Positions 52,391 through 63,439 of a stretch of DNA of 64,000 nt are shown here, in pieces (the first letter of the stretch is position 1; each line of letters opens with the position of its first letter). The stretch is taken from the NCBI GenBank assembly GCA_917880885.1, contig OU862922.1:2046001-2110000 (forward strand), written 5' to 3'. The notes below the pieces were generated by a model. The model worked only from the letters and a program-made list of their open reading frames with translations. It was not told the origin of the DNA and did not search any database. Source of the DNA: Limnephilus marmoratus. Lineage: Eukaryota; Arthropoda; Insecta; Trichoptera; Limnephilidae. A program made the translations under genes and the position numbers.

Positions 52391-52990
52391 ATTTGTTTAA
52401 ATACCCAATTTAAGGGGTGCCATAGATCCACTGGCTCTGCGGTTGGGTGCAGTTAGGATTAAGACTCTGACTGGAACTAATAATATATGTTTCTCTAATT
52501 CCTACTCAGTGCATATTGCATGTGAAATACTAATCATTATTTGATCTAAATTCTGGAGTGTTCTGCAACACGATCAATTTCAACCTTGAGCGCAAGGATT
52601 TTTTAAGCGTGCAGTTTGGAAAATCCCTCCTTCATTAAATAAATCTTACCTCCGAATTTTAATATGGAAACATATAAACTACTTATAGTGTTAGAGAGCC
52701 ATTGAATGCACCTGTATTTGACTATTTATCCCATATTTTTAGGATTCATAAAAAAATATGTTAAAAAAATATGTAAATCGTATTTGTAAATGCCTAAATT
52801 CTGCATAATTATTTAGAATTTACATAAATAAACATTTAGCGTTTTTATGTTGCCGTTCAAAAAGTGGAGGGACTGCTCCAATGTCCTCATTTATTCTTCA
52901 CTAAATATAAATAAAATATTTAATTGCTTTATTATGCTTTATTATTGTGTATTTTATTTTTTTCTTATTTATCTTTCTCTGTACGATATT
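52391..52990. other. Spacer, probably decayed LINE 3' part
   Basis: It directly follows the RT relic but translation is broken by many stops. No other feature seen. Confidence 0.3.
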
Positions 52991-52999
52991 TACTTACCT

Positions 53000-53215
53000 T
53001 GACCCATCACCTTGCACCGCAGTTGGAGGGATGGATTCATACGTCCGTCACTCCTGGACACCGTGCCTCTTAGATTCCTATTCACTCCTCATATCTATTT
53101 CCTTCCCAGAACTTCCTCTCCTTCCTTTCCTTAAAAAAACCCTCCACACAGCATCCCCTAAGATAGGCCCTGAGGGAAATCATTTTCCGCAGGGCCTCCT
53201 GTGTAAAAAAATACC
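53000..53215 (+). mobile_element. SINE family B, 3' half
   Basis: CCATCACCTTGCACCGCAG, GGAGGGATGGATTCATACGT, CGTCACTCCTGGACACC, CCCAGAACTTCCTCTCC, CCCTAAGATAGGCCCTGAGG and GCAGGGCCTCCTGTGT match the other SINE B copies. The 112-codon frame across it is chance. Confidence 0.7.
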
Positions 53216-54680
53216 GTTAACATTTTTAATTAGAGCGCCAATATTATACATATGTGGCGATCTGCGTAGATTACAAAGTGTGTAGAACTTACCGCGGTTC
53301 ATGACACCACCTGACAATAATTTTATAATCAATTCGACAAATATCAATCACTTTCGCTTGTTGGTTGTCAGGAAAATAAACAGTTTCGGTAACCAACAAG
53401 AGAAGCTTGGTAAAACAATCAACACAGTTCGGTGTATTTTTTTAACGCGCTATTGTTTTCCTTACAATTTTCAAATAAATAAACACCTACATGATTCAAT
53501 CAAGTGTTTAGTTTAATTTAGAACACGGATAGGTATTGTATAAACAATATTACTAAGCACATACGTGCACAACCCAAAAATAATTTCATTAGTGTAATAA
53601 TTAAAGTACGATTGGAAAACACTTTAAACATTTTTGAAAACCTTTTATGCTAACGATTCTGATATTTTTTGTATGCCTCTACTGAAGTATAAAGCTGTAC
53701 TAATTGAACAATTTAGCAGTACGTTTTTTAACAAGGTCACCGTATACAGGTATTTCTGTTTGCTTCTTCTTCACTGCTTACAATAACTTTGTATTAATAT
53801 GTATTATTTTTCTTTGGTTTATTTATAATTAATAGGTATTATTTTTCTTATGTATTATTTTTCTTTTGGTAGAATGTATTATTTTTATTTTGGTAATATG
53901 TATTATTTTTCTTATGGTTTATTTACAAGTAAACTTATAATTTTACATTTCTTTCTTTTTTCTATATTGAAAAAAAACATGTACGTAAGGGACACTTGTG
54001 CATAATTATAAATAATTCATAATAACTAAATTAGTAAATAATTAAATTATGCATACATTATAAATAATTAAATATTTTTGCCTGAGCTTTAGTAAATAAG
54101 ATAAAGTTTTTTGGCGATGATTTGTTGATTTGTGTCCCAAATTGGTCATTTCTAAATTAAATTTACACCTATCAAAATATTTGTCATTTGACTGTCCTAG
54201 AACGGGAGACCTTCCTAGTTGGACAGTCAAAGCTTCTTTGTACTGATGTATTCTCTATAACAAAAAAACGTTTTATTATTAAAAAAAAAAAAAAAAAAAT
54301 TATTAAAACGCTGTAAATTTTTCAAACAACAGATAAATAAATAAGATCGTATTTATAAAAACGTATTATAATATATGCATCTTTGCATATACTTACCTAC
54401 ACGTTAATGATGAACAAAGTCTAATAAATTTACATATTATTATTTTAAATCAATTATGTATTTATGTTCACATAATGTAAAATAATAGTATAATAGGTGC
54501 GATATTCAATTAACTATTACCTACTAGTCATACCTGGCAATAATGGCGCGTTAATACCTCGGTATGTAATTGTTTTTAAGTGAAGGCAATATTGCCATTG
54601 CGGCAGTCACCATAGCGCTGGCAACATTGAAAGATGCATTTATTTATTGCTGTACCCACTTAATATACGATTATACCCGC
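53216..54680. other. AT-rich spacer
   Basis: Includes a stretch at about 53795-53935 of iterated TATGTATTATTTTTCTT units and a poly(A) of about 18 at 54281-54298. Frames of 62-71 codons have no motif. Confidence 0.4.
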
Positions 54681-54689
54681 TGAAGCGAA

Positions 54690-54728
54690 TTGGTGCAATG
54701 AGAAGGGTTCGATTCCAGGTTGACTCAG
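54690..54728 (+). repeat. tRNA-like fragment with box B
   Basis: AATTGGTGCAATGAG is followed by GGGTTCGATTCCAGG, an almost ideal B box. It is too short for a tRNA gene and is likely a SINE head remnant. Confidence 0.4.
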
Positions 54729-54739
54729 CAGCCATTTCG

Positions 54740-55108
54740 AAAAATCCCGTAATAGAATATCCCTACAAAATATCCTCCGACAAAATATCCTACGGACAAA
54801 ACATCCCCCAAACAAAATATCTACTAAAACCTAACCGAACAAAAATATGTGACAAAAATAATAGAGACATTCTGTAGACTGTAAATTGTTGTTCAAAAAT
54901 AGTAAAGACAATAAATTATTGTTATCTGTGTTATTTTTGTCCTGTTTTTCTATTTTTGAACAATGATTTACTGTATTTGGAGGATGTCTGTTTTATTTTT
55001 GTCCCATATTTTTGTTAAGGTTAGGTTAGGTTTTAGTAGATATTTTGTAGGGAATATTTTTAAATATCGAGGATGCATTGTCGCGGGTTGAAAACGCGCA
55101 TTACCTTG
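54740..55108. mobile_element. Foldback element, uninterrupted copy
   Basis: Arms of about 150 bp: CAAAATATCCTCCGAC, CAAAACATCCCCCAAAC, CAAAAATAATAGAGACATTC on the left, against GGAGGATGTCTGTTTTATTT, TAGATATTTTGTAGGG and TTGTCGCGGGTTGAAAACG on the right. It is the same family as 16458-17735 and carries an inner TTAGGTTAGG. The 76-codon frame at 54647 runs through the left arm and is not a gene. Confidence 0.75.
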
Positions 55109-55204
55109 AAAAATATATTTGTACGAAATGAGAAAAAATAACATGCATGATGAATTGTCCGTCTTTTATTTACATAAACTCTACATTTATTTTAAATTCA
55201 CTCC

Positions 55205-55340
55205 AGAGGAAAATATTCCCCCAGGACCTATGTTAACTTTGGACATGCTGTGTGGAGTGTCTTTTTGAGGAGAGGAAGGAATGAACATGGATCTTTAGGA
55301 GACCCATGATGTCGGATGGAGGAATCATGGAAGCCGGCAA
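55205..55340 (-). mobile_element. SINE family B fragment
   Basis: CCCCAGGACCTATGTTAAC, CTTTGGACATGCTGTGTGGA and TTTTGAGGAGAGGAAGGA match the reverse strand of the SINE B 3' end; a longer copy in the same orientation lies at 55800. Confidence 0.55.
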
Positions 55341-55795
55341 AACATTTCGCAGCCGAGCTGTTAAACTCTAGAACGAGTCGTAGACACGATCCGTTCTCAT
55401 GTGACAAAAGTCAGCATTTTCCATTGAAACACCGATAGATTAAGGACAGCGTTACCACCTGTCGCCTATGCTTTAAATATTGCATTCCGTTTAATCGTTA
55501 AGATATGGGATTTTATCAAACGTAACGCCCTTTTCTGTACAAGGGTTTTCTGTTTTTTTTTAGATCAGAGGTGGCAGCTAAATTCAACAGTGGGGCGCAG
55601 TGGGATGCCCCCGTGTCTGAGCTGGTTACTGAGTTGTTATCCCAATCGACCAAGCATGTCAACGGAAGGCATGTTGAGAAGATTGCTTCCGTTAAGCAGA
55701 GATTAGATTGTCATTTCGATATTTTATAAGAAATTCGCTATGTAAAATGAAATAACGAGATTAGATTTTATCATTACGAGTTTTATCATTTTTTT
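55341..55795. other. Non-repetitive stretch between SINE B fragments
   Basis: Balanced composition with CG-containing words (AACGAGTCGTAGACACGATC, CAAACGTAACGCCC) and no copies in the window. Short decayed coding is possible near 55565-55700 but nothing is recognised. Confidence 0.3.
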
Positions 55796-55799
55796 TACA

Positions 55800-55990
55800 T
55801 GAGCTCCACACAGGAGGCCCTGAGGAAAATAATTTCCCTCAGGGTCTATGTCATCTTTGGGGATGCTGTGTGGAGGTTTTTTTTAAGGAAAGGAAGGAGA
55901 GGAGAGTTCTGGGAAGGAAAAGGGTTTAAGGGGTGGGTAGGAATCTGAGGTTCGGTATGTCCTGGTCATCCGCATCCAAGACCTAGACAA
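55800..55990 (-). mobile_element. SINE family B, 3' part
   Basis: GAGCTCCACACAGGAGGCCC, AATTTCCCTCAGGGTCTAT, CATCTTTGGGGATGCTGTG, GGAAGGAAAAGGGTTT and CCTCACCCCATGAACCCC match the copies at 53000 and 63660. Confidence 0.7.
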
Positions 55991-56610
55991 ACCTCACCCC
56001 ATGAACCCCATAATTTATTTAACAATAAGCGTCAAGAAAACCTATGTTCGAAGTTGTAGGATGTCGATTTATTGTGATTGGCATTCGATTTTGGATCAGA
56101 CATAATATATAAAATCCTTCCACATTTTTTTTGCTATCATCTGGTACACGAAAAGGCTTTCAATGACGATATATGAAGTGCTTACAACATAACCAAAAAT
56201 ATTACATTATATTTCTTGTTTGAATGTTCAACATGCATTTTATAATTTTTTTTTTCATAATCCATTTAATTCCCCATATTTACGCGACGATATTCTGTAA
56301 GAATTTAAAGATGAAAAGTCTTCTTTATCTTGTCCACGTCAAATTCAAACAACACAAAAATAAAATGAAAAGGTTATTTCAACAATTTTTAAAATTAGAT
56401 AAACCAATTAATGAAAAGCATGAAATGGACCATTAATTCACTGTCCAAATAACCGATAATAGGCGGGAAATATGTATCATAATTGGAGTCGATTTTTTTT
56501 TTTTTTTGGTTTTAGGCAATTCACCCTGAAAAGAGTGCTTTGTGCCGGTAATAGTATGGAGTCGATTTTGTGGCATTTTTTGGTTGAGATTCCGTTTTCG
56601 AGTAAACTGA
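55991..56610. other. AT-rich spacer
   Basis: The 70-codon frame at 56224-56436 starts with a hydrophobic stretch but has no recognisable family. Likely chance. Confidence 0.35.
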
Positions 56611-56613
56611 GTC

Positions 56614-56752
56614 TAAAGCCTCAATTACATTAAGCGAGTTTACAAGCTACCAGCCGGCGTATTCACTATCTGCTAGAAAGATAGTAATATGATCACACTG
56701 AGCGAATTAACACAGACAGTGAATACACTTGTAAACTCGCTCAATGTCGTCA
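56614..56752. mobile_element. MITE H, short second copy
   Basis: TAAAGCCTCAATTACATTAA, GCGAGTTTACAAGCTACC on the left, and CTTGTAAACTCGCTCAATGT on the right, as in 27784-28103. The centre is reduced to about 80 bp and the right terminus has decayed. Confidence 0.65.
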
Positions 56753-56889
56753 GTATCTTTTTATTCTTCGGCTCCAAAAGTTTTTTTTAACCCTTCTTCC
56801 ATGGATGAGTTTACCAATAAAAATAACATTTATTACGAGTAGTTTCTTCATGAATGAAATAATACAGAAAATTTAAAACTTTCCGACGA

Positions 56890-57130
56890 TCATGTTCTCA
56901 ATAACGTTGATACCAAAATGGCTGCTGCCTGCCTAGCCGATTTCCTCTTGCTGAGTAATGACGTTTCGGTCGAATCGCCGAGTAATTAGTTATTAAAATG
57001 TATCAGATGCGCGAAATTGAATATCCGCCATCAATTGACGTGACCTTAGGGCCGTACTTCTACGCCATTGCTCATTGAGCGGGGAGAACAATTAAATGTG
57101 ATGAAAAGGCGATGCAATGAACGCAATAAT
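56890..57130. other. Non-repetitive island, possible regulatory DNA
   Basis: No copies elsewhere. It contains GAGTAATTAGTTATTAAAA (homeodomain-like), two TGACGT words (AATGACGTTTCG and ATTGACGTGACC) and AAAATGGCTGCTGCC. No reading frame. Candidate enhancer only by contrast with its repeat-filled surroundings. Confidence 0.25.
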
Positions 57131-57189
57131 AATTCCCTATGCTCAAAATTTTTTTTTATTTTTATGAATAGGTACTTATTATCTAATGA

Positions 57190-57265
57190 TGCCTACTACT
57201 TTTTAAAATTTATTTTATTTTATTTTTATTTTTTATTTATCTGAATTTTATTTTATTATATTCTT
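57190..57265. repeat. TTTTA-type low-complexity tract
   Basis: Iterated ATTTTATTTTATTTTT units. Confidence 0.7.
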
Positions 57266-57349
57266 CTTTCTTTCCTATGTTTCTTTGCTATTGTTTTATC
57301 CTTTAAATTTTGACTCTGTTTCATCTTTACTCTATTTTATAAATACTTA

Positions 57350-57960
57350 TGTTTTCAAATTATGTATTTACACTCTATATGGGATGTGTGGAAATGCACT
57401 CACCTCACCACACCCTGGAATAAAGACCATTATTTTTTAAAACTTCCCCACAAGAAAAACTAAACCCTTTTACACACTTTTCCACAAATGATCATCTAGT
57501 CAATTCACGCTATGCAATTGCACTATATAAGTATAATAAATACAGAATAATACAAGAATAACATGTCAACCTACCAGAGACCAACTGGGAAAATAATTCA
57601 CCTACTCCAGATATTTTCATATCAGAGGGTTCGGCTCGGTGGAACTCCTAATTCGACCTACAAATCCTACTGATCCCTCAATATAAGTACTTAAAAAAAT
57701 CTTAATTACTATCATTAGTAAGATAGTATTATTATCGCAGGATGACAAAGGTTTCAACATAACAAAAGGAAAAAAAAATAGGAAGTAAACGTCACTTACA
57801 TCCCACAATCCATCGGAATTTTACTTTTCCTTTCGTTATCCTTTTTGGTAAGTAGAAAACAACCAAACTTTGAAATAAGAGTTAAAGAACATCTTCTCAC
57901 AGCTGTTAATAGCAATAGAGACTAGGAATTTGCAAATCATTTGCTAATTTTATTAGGAAG
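57350..57960. other. Spacer with no recognised gene
   Basis: A 63-codon minus frame at 57617-57808 shows no motif. Confidence 0.35.
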
Positions 57961-57964
57961 AATT

Positions 57965-58570
57965 ATTAACCACTAGCTTTTTCCCGCGGCTTCGCTCGCA
58001 TGGTATTAGGGGATATCCACTCAGCCTCCTCCACCGTACCTCTCCCCACTCCACTCCCCCCATCAATCCCCCTCTCCCTCCACCCACCCCTCCCCTCACT
58101 CCACTCCCCCCCATCAACCCCCCTCCCCCCTTCCCCTCCACCCACCCCTTCCCCCACTCCTCCCCCCTCCACTTTCCTCTCCCCACACCATCAACCACCA
58201 CACCACACCATCTCTCACCACACCATCCCCACACAATCACATCCATCAACCCCCTCTCCCTTCCCCTCCTCCACCCACCCTCCCCCATCCCACACCCTCC
58301 CCACTCCACATCCCCCCACCTTTCTCCACTCCTCCCTCTTCCCTTCCTTCCCTCCCCCTCTTCCACCCAACTCTGCCTCCTCCACTTTCCCTCTCTCTAC
58401 TCCACTGCCCCTATCAACTCCCTCCCCCTCTCCGTCCACCCACCACTCCCCTCACCCTCTACCCCTCCACATTCCCTTTACCCACACCACTCCCCCCACT
58501 AACCTCGCACATTCAGTTTTCACCTATTATAATTTCTTATACAAATTTCATAATGCCAGAACTCAACGGT
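57965..58570 (+). mobile_element. Family E copy with a giant pyrimidine tract
   Basis: Opens with CTAGCTTTTTCCCGCGGC then GCATGGTATTAGGGGATA, and ends with ACATTCAGTTTTCACCTATT and CAAATTTCATAATGCC, as in other family E copies. Between, about 58025-58500 is nearly all C and T with a few A (CCCTCCCC, CCACCCACC). The minus strand is G-rich with many runs of three to six G. Frames of 190 (plus) and 137 (minus) codons here are low-complexity artefacts. Confidence 0.65.
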
Positions 58571-59719
58571 AGTTTTATACAAAAAAACGAACAAATAAAA
58601 GAATTATCCAATTTGGGTCAGTCGTTCGGGTTTATGCGCATAAATGCGGTGATTCATTTTTAGAGATAGTTATTAAGTACGAATTATTATTCTTCTTTTT
58701 ATATTCTACCAAAATATCCAGTACGGCAGTTTTATACTTAAAAACTCGATACCTGTCTATCCAATTAAAACAATAATTGTTGTGTGATAGAAAATGTCAA
58801 AATTTGAGAATGTCATTTTGCCAATCAAAGATTCTTAAATAAAAATTCTATTTTAGAAAATATTTAAATTAGCGAATTTATTTGAAGTACCTACTTCCCT
58901 AATAATTTGAATCGATTAAAGAATTATAGATAGAGTATCGAAAGTGTCGTAGGAATCCGTGTGCATCGAACGAGTGCGCGAAAGCGTAAGACAACCCTGA
59001 AAATTCAAGAATGGAATTTATGCTCCCACAGATTCCATGCCGCCAGCACGACAATCTGAGAGATGCCATTGGCTAGCGGAATAATGTGCATGTGGTGCCC
59101 CTTCCAAATGATTTGTCTACAACGCAATTATGTCCTTTAACTAACTAATCAATTGAAAACAAAAATGAAATTGATAATGAATACATGCAGCAGCCTCATT
59201 GGACTGGAAAACACATCTGAATAACCACCTAATGCTTCCACAAGGGACTCCAGACAGCAATGATCAACGCCAAGGAAATGGCTGACTATTTACGTTACCC
59301 ACACCATGCGACCAGCCGAGCCACTATTGGTCAATTCTGAACAAAGGAAAAATCTGAATAGTAAATATTGACGACAGCGAATTCATCTTCCGAAAAATTT
59401 GGAGCTCAATTTCGAGAAATTGGGAATAATTTGGATCAAGAAATAAACATCATCACCTAAAAATGAGTATATGCTACAAAAAACAACCCAAAAACTGACG
59501 TCTATCAGTGATTGTTGCACTTTAAGAAAAATATTTACTGTTTAAAATTGTACCTTATACCACATACGTATATTAATTCCATTCTTGTACACTTGTACCT
59601 TTTCTTGTAAACACAATAAAAATGATGTGAGGCTTTGGTATCCTGAGTTGGTAAAATCTTGGCAAAAACTATCACACATAATTTTAACACAGCTGACTTC
59701 CAATCGTAGCGACCAGGGA
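58571..59719. other. Unassigned spacer
   Basis: AGAATGTCATTTTGCC and AATTTGAATCGATT near 58800-58920 are reverse-related to sequence after the family E copy at 5400-5490, so the repeat may extend here. The 102-codon minus frame at 59535-59843 enters the duplicated unit and has no domain. Confidence 0.3.
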
Positions 59720-60570
59720 AATTACCTAAAACAAGTACCTTAGAAAAATTAAGGAGGTTCTGTCCCCCAAAAGTTCGACCTGAGTTTGCCCTATAAAAAT
59801 AGAAGTCAAACCTGAAGGAAGTCAGTTCAAAACTATCAGCCAAGAAGAAACAATACTCAAGATACCAACAGTCTCCAAGTTCAAACCTCTTTTCAAGTGT
59901 TTTAATCAGTCTTAGATTCAGTTTACCTCTCCCAGTATCCCAGTAACCTAAAATCCTAAAAACCCCAGTCTCCCACAGTCTCCAAAGTGAAAAATATTTA
60001 TTTTAATCCAGTACTCAAATCAGTTTTGCCATTCTAGCTAGAAGCATTTTTGTCAAAGTAGTAAATTCATTTAAAAGACCAGTGGTTTTCCAAAATCCAC
60101 TAGCGTACCAAACTCCATTGGCGTGTCATTGTGGCCAGCTCCCTATTATATTTAGTTTATGTACAAACGTCTATTACAGATATCTTACTAATTGTGCCAC
60201 CTATTGCAATTTTTTCATACAAATTTCGTAATGCCAGAGCGCTGAGCTGAGCATAGCCTGTATGTTTATATTATTGTAAAGTTTCATTAAAATCCATTCA
60301 GTAAAGTAGGAATTAGTATTTTATACATATTTGAATTTTAACATCAAAGGGATGTCCATAGTAACCTAATATCACATATGTATATTAACCTAATTTAAAA
60401 AAACAAATCGTTTCTAAGGCAACAATTGGTGTTTCCAATAAATCGATTTTGTTAGCGACAGAAAACGTTTTTTTTTATTTACAAATAGATACATAAATTA
60501 TAATAAATTTTGTACAATAATTAATTACATAATATATGTATTTGATGTATATATGTATTACCCCCATAAA
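59720..60570. repeat. 851-bp tandem duplication, copy 1
   Basis: This unit, from AATTACCTAAAACAAGTACC to TATTACCCCCATAAA, is repeated at once in 60571-61421. I count roughly ten single-base differences, so the duplication is recent. The unit includes a core-promoter-like site near its left end and a family E 3' module (CCACCTATTGCAATTTTTTC, TAATGCCAGAGC) near its middle. Confidence 0.95.
59792..59827 (+). promoter_or_regulatory. TATA plus TCAGTT initiator-like site
   Basis: CCTATAAAAATAG has its TATAAAA at 59792-59798 and GTCAGTTC has TCAGTT at 59822-59827, placing the initiator A 32 bases after the first T. This is the spacing of a real arthropod core promoter or a retroviral-type LTR promoter. 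It is repeated identically at 60643-60678. Confidence 0.45.
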
Positions 60571-61421
60571 AATTACCTAAAACAAGTACCTTAGAAAAAT
60601 TAAGGAGGTTCTGTCCCCCAAAAGTTCGACCTGAGTTTGCCCTATAAAAATAGAAGTCAAACCTGAAGGAAGTCAGTTCAAAACTATCAGCCAAGAAGAA
60701 ACAATACTCAAGATACCAACAGTCTCCAAGTTCAAACCTCTTTTCAAGTGTTTTAATCAGTCTTAGATTCAGTTTACCTCTCCCAGTATCCTAGTAACCT
60801 AAAATCCTAAAAACCCCAGTCTCCCACAGTCTGAAAAGTGAAAAATATTTATTTTAATCCAGTACTCAAATCAGTTTTGCCATTCTAGCTAGAAGCATTT
60901 TTGTCAAAGTAGTAAATTCATTTAAAAGACCAGTGGTTTTCCAAAATCCACTAGCGTACCAAACTCCATTGGCGTGTCATTGTGGCCAGCTCCCTATTAT
61001 ATTTAGTTTATGTACAAACGTCTAGTACAGATATCTTACTAATTGTGCCACCTATTGCAATTTTTTCATACAAATTTCGTAATGCCAGAGCGCTGAGCTG
61101 AGCATAGCCTGTATGTTTATATTATTGTAAAGTTTCATTAAAATCCATTCAGTAAAGTAGGAATAAGTATTTTATACATATTTGGATTTTAACATCAAAG
61201 GGATGTCCATAGTAACCTAATATCACATATGTATATTAACCTAATTTAAAAAAACAAATCGTTTCTAAGGCGACAATTGGTGTTTGCAATAAATCGATTT
61301 TGTTAGCGACAGAAAACTTTTTTTTTTATTTACAAATAGATACATAAATTATAATAAATTTTATACAATAATTAATTACATAATATATGTATTTGATGTA
61401 TATATGTATTACCCCCATAAA
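60571..61421. repeat. 851-bp tandem duplication, copy 2
   Basis: Second copy of the preceding unit, joined with no spacer. Differences include CCTAGTAACC for CCCAGTAACC and TCTGAAAAGTG for TCTCCAAAGTG. Confidence 0.95.
60643..60678 (+). promoter_or_regulatory. Second copy of TATA plus TCAGTT site
   Basis: Identical to the site at 59792-59827, 851 bases on. Confidence 0.45.
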
Positions 61422-61429
61422 TAAGCAGG

Positions 61430-61625
61430 GCTTGTGTATGAGATAAATAATTTCATAACGCCAGAGATTATTCATAACGCATGAGCTTACCAATATATAT
61501 AGCCTATAGATCTCACAAATAATGCAGCTTTCTATTAGTGAAAGAATTTTTAAAATCTATTCAGTAGTTCTTGCGAAAGAGTAACAAACATACATCTATA
61601 CACACTTTCACCTTTATAATATTAG
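61430..61625 (+). mobile_element. Family E right-end module
   Basis: GCCAGAGATTATTCATAACG, GTGAAAGAATTTTTAAAATC, ATTCAGTAGTTCTTGCGAAA, AGAGTAACAAACATACATC and CACTTTCACCTTTATAATAT follow the order of the right end at 29090-29215. It probably completes the element whose 3' module was duplicated just before. Confidence 0.55.
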
Positions 61626-62035
61626 TAGGAAGTAGGATTGGTTTCAAAATAAATTCATAGTTTTAATCAAATAAGTGGTGCATGCATAGTGATTTGTTTT
61701 CATTTAATTCATTAATTATGTCATCACAAAGTAAAGAGAGCATTCGACGTAAATACGAAATATTCAATACTCATCTTCCATATTTTCTTCATCATTTTTC
61801 AAGTTCTTCAGTACTGTGGTCCTCCGTCTGACGGACCTTAGAGATCGCGTGTGATCCTTGGAGAGGCATATTGCAGCCAAGTCTCATGGACCATGGCGCT
61901 GTGAAATCATATACCCTCTGCAGATTGAATACAGGACCAATGCAACATCGTGTTGAAATGTTAATTGTGAATATATTAATAATTACAATTTTTAATTTTG
62001 ATACCGTACTGAATTATCGTTATACCTTACCCTTG
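61626..62035. other. Spacer with no recognised gene
   Basis: No notable frame. GTCCTCCGTCTGACGGACCT near 61818 is a short perfect-looking hairpin. Confidence 0.35.
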
Positions 62036-62040
62036 TAAGC

Positions 62041-62400
62041 TTTTAAAAGTGATAAACAAAAATTTTAACAAAACAAAAAAAACGACTTCAAAAAATGCAC
62101 TAAAAAGTAAAAAAATAATTTCGTATTCTTCTACAACTTATTAATCAACTTACTTTTTCTACTCCTCAATATGTAGGTACGATTGTTATTTTTAGAGTCG
62201 GTGTCAACCAAGGTACCCGCGGCCCAGCGTGTTCACTTGACTCCAAAAATAACAATCGTACCTACATATTGATGAGTAGAAAAGGTAAGTTGATTATTAA
62301 GTGGTAGAAGAATACAAAATATTTTTTTACTTTTTAGTGCATTTTTTGAAGTCGTTTTTTTGTTTTGTTAAAATTTTTGTTTATTAAAGTCGTTTAAAAA
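62041..62400. mobile_element. Long-armed palindromic MITE
   Basis: Arms of about 155 bp: GATAAACAAAAATTTTAACA, CGACTTCAAAAAATGCACTA and CTCAATATGTAGGTACGATT on the left; AATCGTACCTACATATTGA, TAGTGCATTTTTTGAAGTCG and GTTAAAATTTTTGTTTATT on the right. The centre is GC-richer, with AAGGTACCCGCGGCCCAGCG. Arms are over 90 per cent alike by eye, so it is fairly young. Confidence 0.8.
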
Positions 62401-62540
62401 TAAAAATCATTCAATCAATTGAACAGTCAGAAGTCAAAATGGTGTGGAGCCCCAAAATAGATGCTTGAAAAAATCTTTCTCTGGGTAGAAACAGGCGGTC
62501 CGTTTAATAGATTCCTTATATTAAACAAACGGGTTGCAAT

Positions 62541-62748
62541 CTTTAAAGCGATGACCGGACAACTCAGAATGAAATCAACTCAACACCTCCTTTGAAACGT
62601 CATTAAAAGTAAAAAAAAAATGGTTGAATAGGTAACGTTAGGTAGGGTTATGGGCTATTTTTCCATAATTTTTTTTCATAGCTTCTAATGGCTTTTCAAA
62701 GGGATGTTGAGTTGACTTGATTCTGAGTTGGCATGGAACCCTTTAAAG
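62541..62748. mobile_element. Small palindromic MITE in an RT relic
   Basis: Left CTTTAAAGCG, CAACTCAGAATGAAATCAAC, TCAACACC, TTTGAAACGTCATTA; right TAATGGCTTTTCAAAGGGAT, GTTGAGTTGACTTGATTCTG, AGTTGGCATGGAACC and CTTTAAAG. About 208 bp, no coding. Confidence 0.7.
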
Positions 62749-63003
62749 CACAGGGGTCAGGTGGGAATGCTGTCCGTGTTCTACAAGTATTTTATTGGAA
62801 GATGCCCTGAAGAACTAGCGTCAGTGATCCCCTCGGCACCGGCACCGGTGCATAGTCGGAAAACACGCGAAACGCGCATCCAACTTTTGTTCGTGGTTAA
62901 CTTTTGTCACAAGAGAACGGGTTGTTTCTACGAGTTTCTTCCCTTCTACAACATGGGACTTTACAAGACCTACGTTCACCCCTTTCTCTCCTCAAAGAGA
63001 CCC
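62728..63003 (+). pseudogene. LINE reverse-transcriptase C-terminal relic
   Basis: The frame reads LKHRGQVGMLSVFYKYFIGR, then CPEELASVIPSAPAPVHSRK and TRETRIQLLFVVNFCHKRTG before FYEFLPFYNMGLYKTYV. This follows the pattern of the last part of many insect LINE polymerases: hRRxVGxLSLFYRYFhGxCxxEL, then a TR motif and a FFP.xxxLWNxLP block, here degraded. Only this end is present; it is followed at once by a SINE B 3' end. Confidence 0.65.
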
Positions 63004-63004
63004 C

Positions 63005-63085
63005 CAACGTAGTAACCTCAAAGATGACATAGGTCCAGAGGAAAATTATTTTACTCAGGACCTCTTGTGTTTGGAGTCAACGTAA
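63005..63085 (+). mobile_element. SINE family B 3' end fragment
   Basis: CTCAAAGATGACATAGGTCC, AGAGGAAAATTATTTTACTC and GGACCTCTTGTGTTTGGAGT match the SINE B 3' end. Confidence 0.55.
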
Positions 63086-63438
63086 AAAAATGATGTTAAA
63101 CACATCAACATCGAACAGAGGTAGGAGTTCTAAAACTAATATGTTTTTCTAACTGAATTATTGGGGATAAAATTGTTTAATGGATGTCGTCATAAACGGC
63201 CATATAAAAAACCAGAGGTAGATAAATACCTATCTATTTGAGAAGTCTGACTTGAATCGAAAGATACCGCATTGGTGTTAATCAATTGTCTAAAGGTATC
63301 GATTAATGTTTAGTGTGACCAAGAAGCAATAATTTTTAGGAATACAAATTTTATACGCTTTACAAAAAAAATACGCATGTGTGTAATTTTTTTGTAAGCT
63401 AAAGGTATGGTGCGTCAACGTTTGTTTCGCCAACACTA
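63086..63438. other. AT-rich spacer
   Basis: Nothing recognised. Confidence 0.35.
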
Positions 63439-63439
63439 A

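Noticed and set aside
58000..58572. A 190-codon plus-strand frame and a 137-codon minus-strand frame
   Set aside because: Both read a nearly pure pyrimidine tract as proline/serine/histidine or glycine-rich sequence; low-complexity artefacts inside a repeat.
59720..61421. A pair of LTRs of an LTR retrotransposon
   Set aside because: The two units are directly adjacent with no internal region, no clear TG..CA ends or target duplication, and contain a piece of family E; a tandem duplication is simpler.
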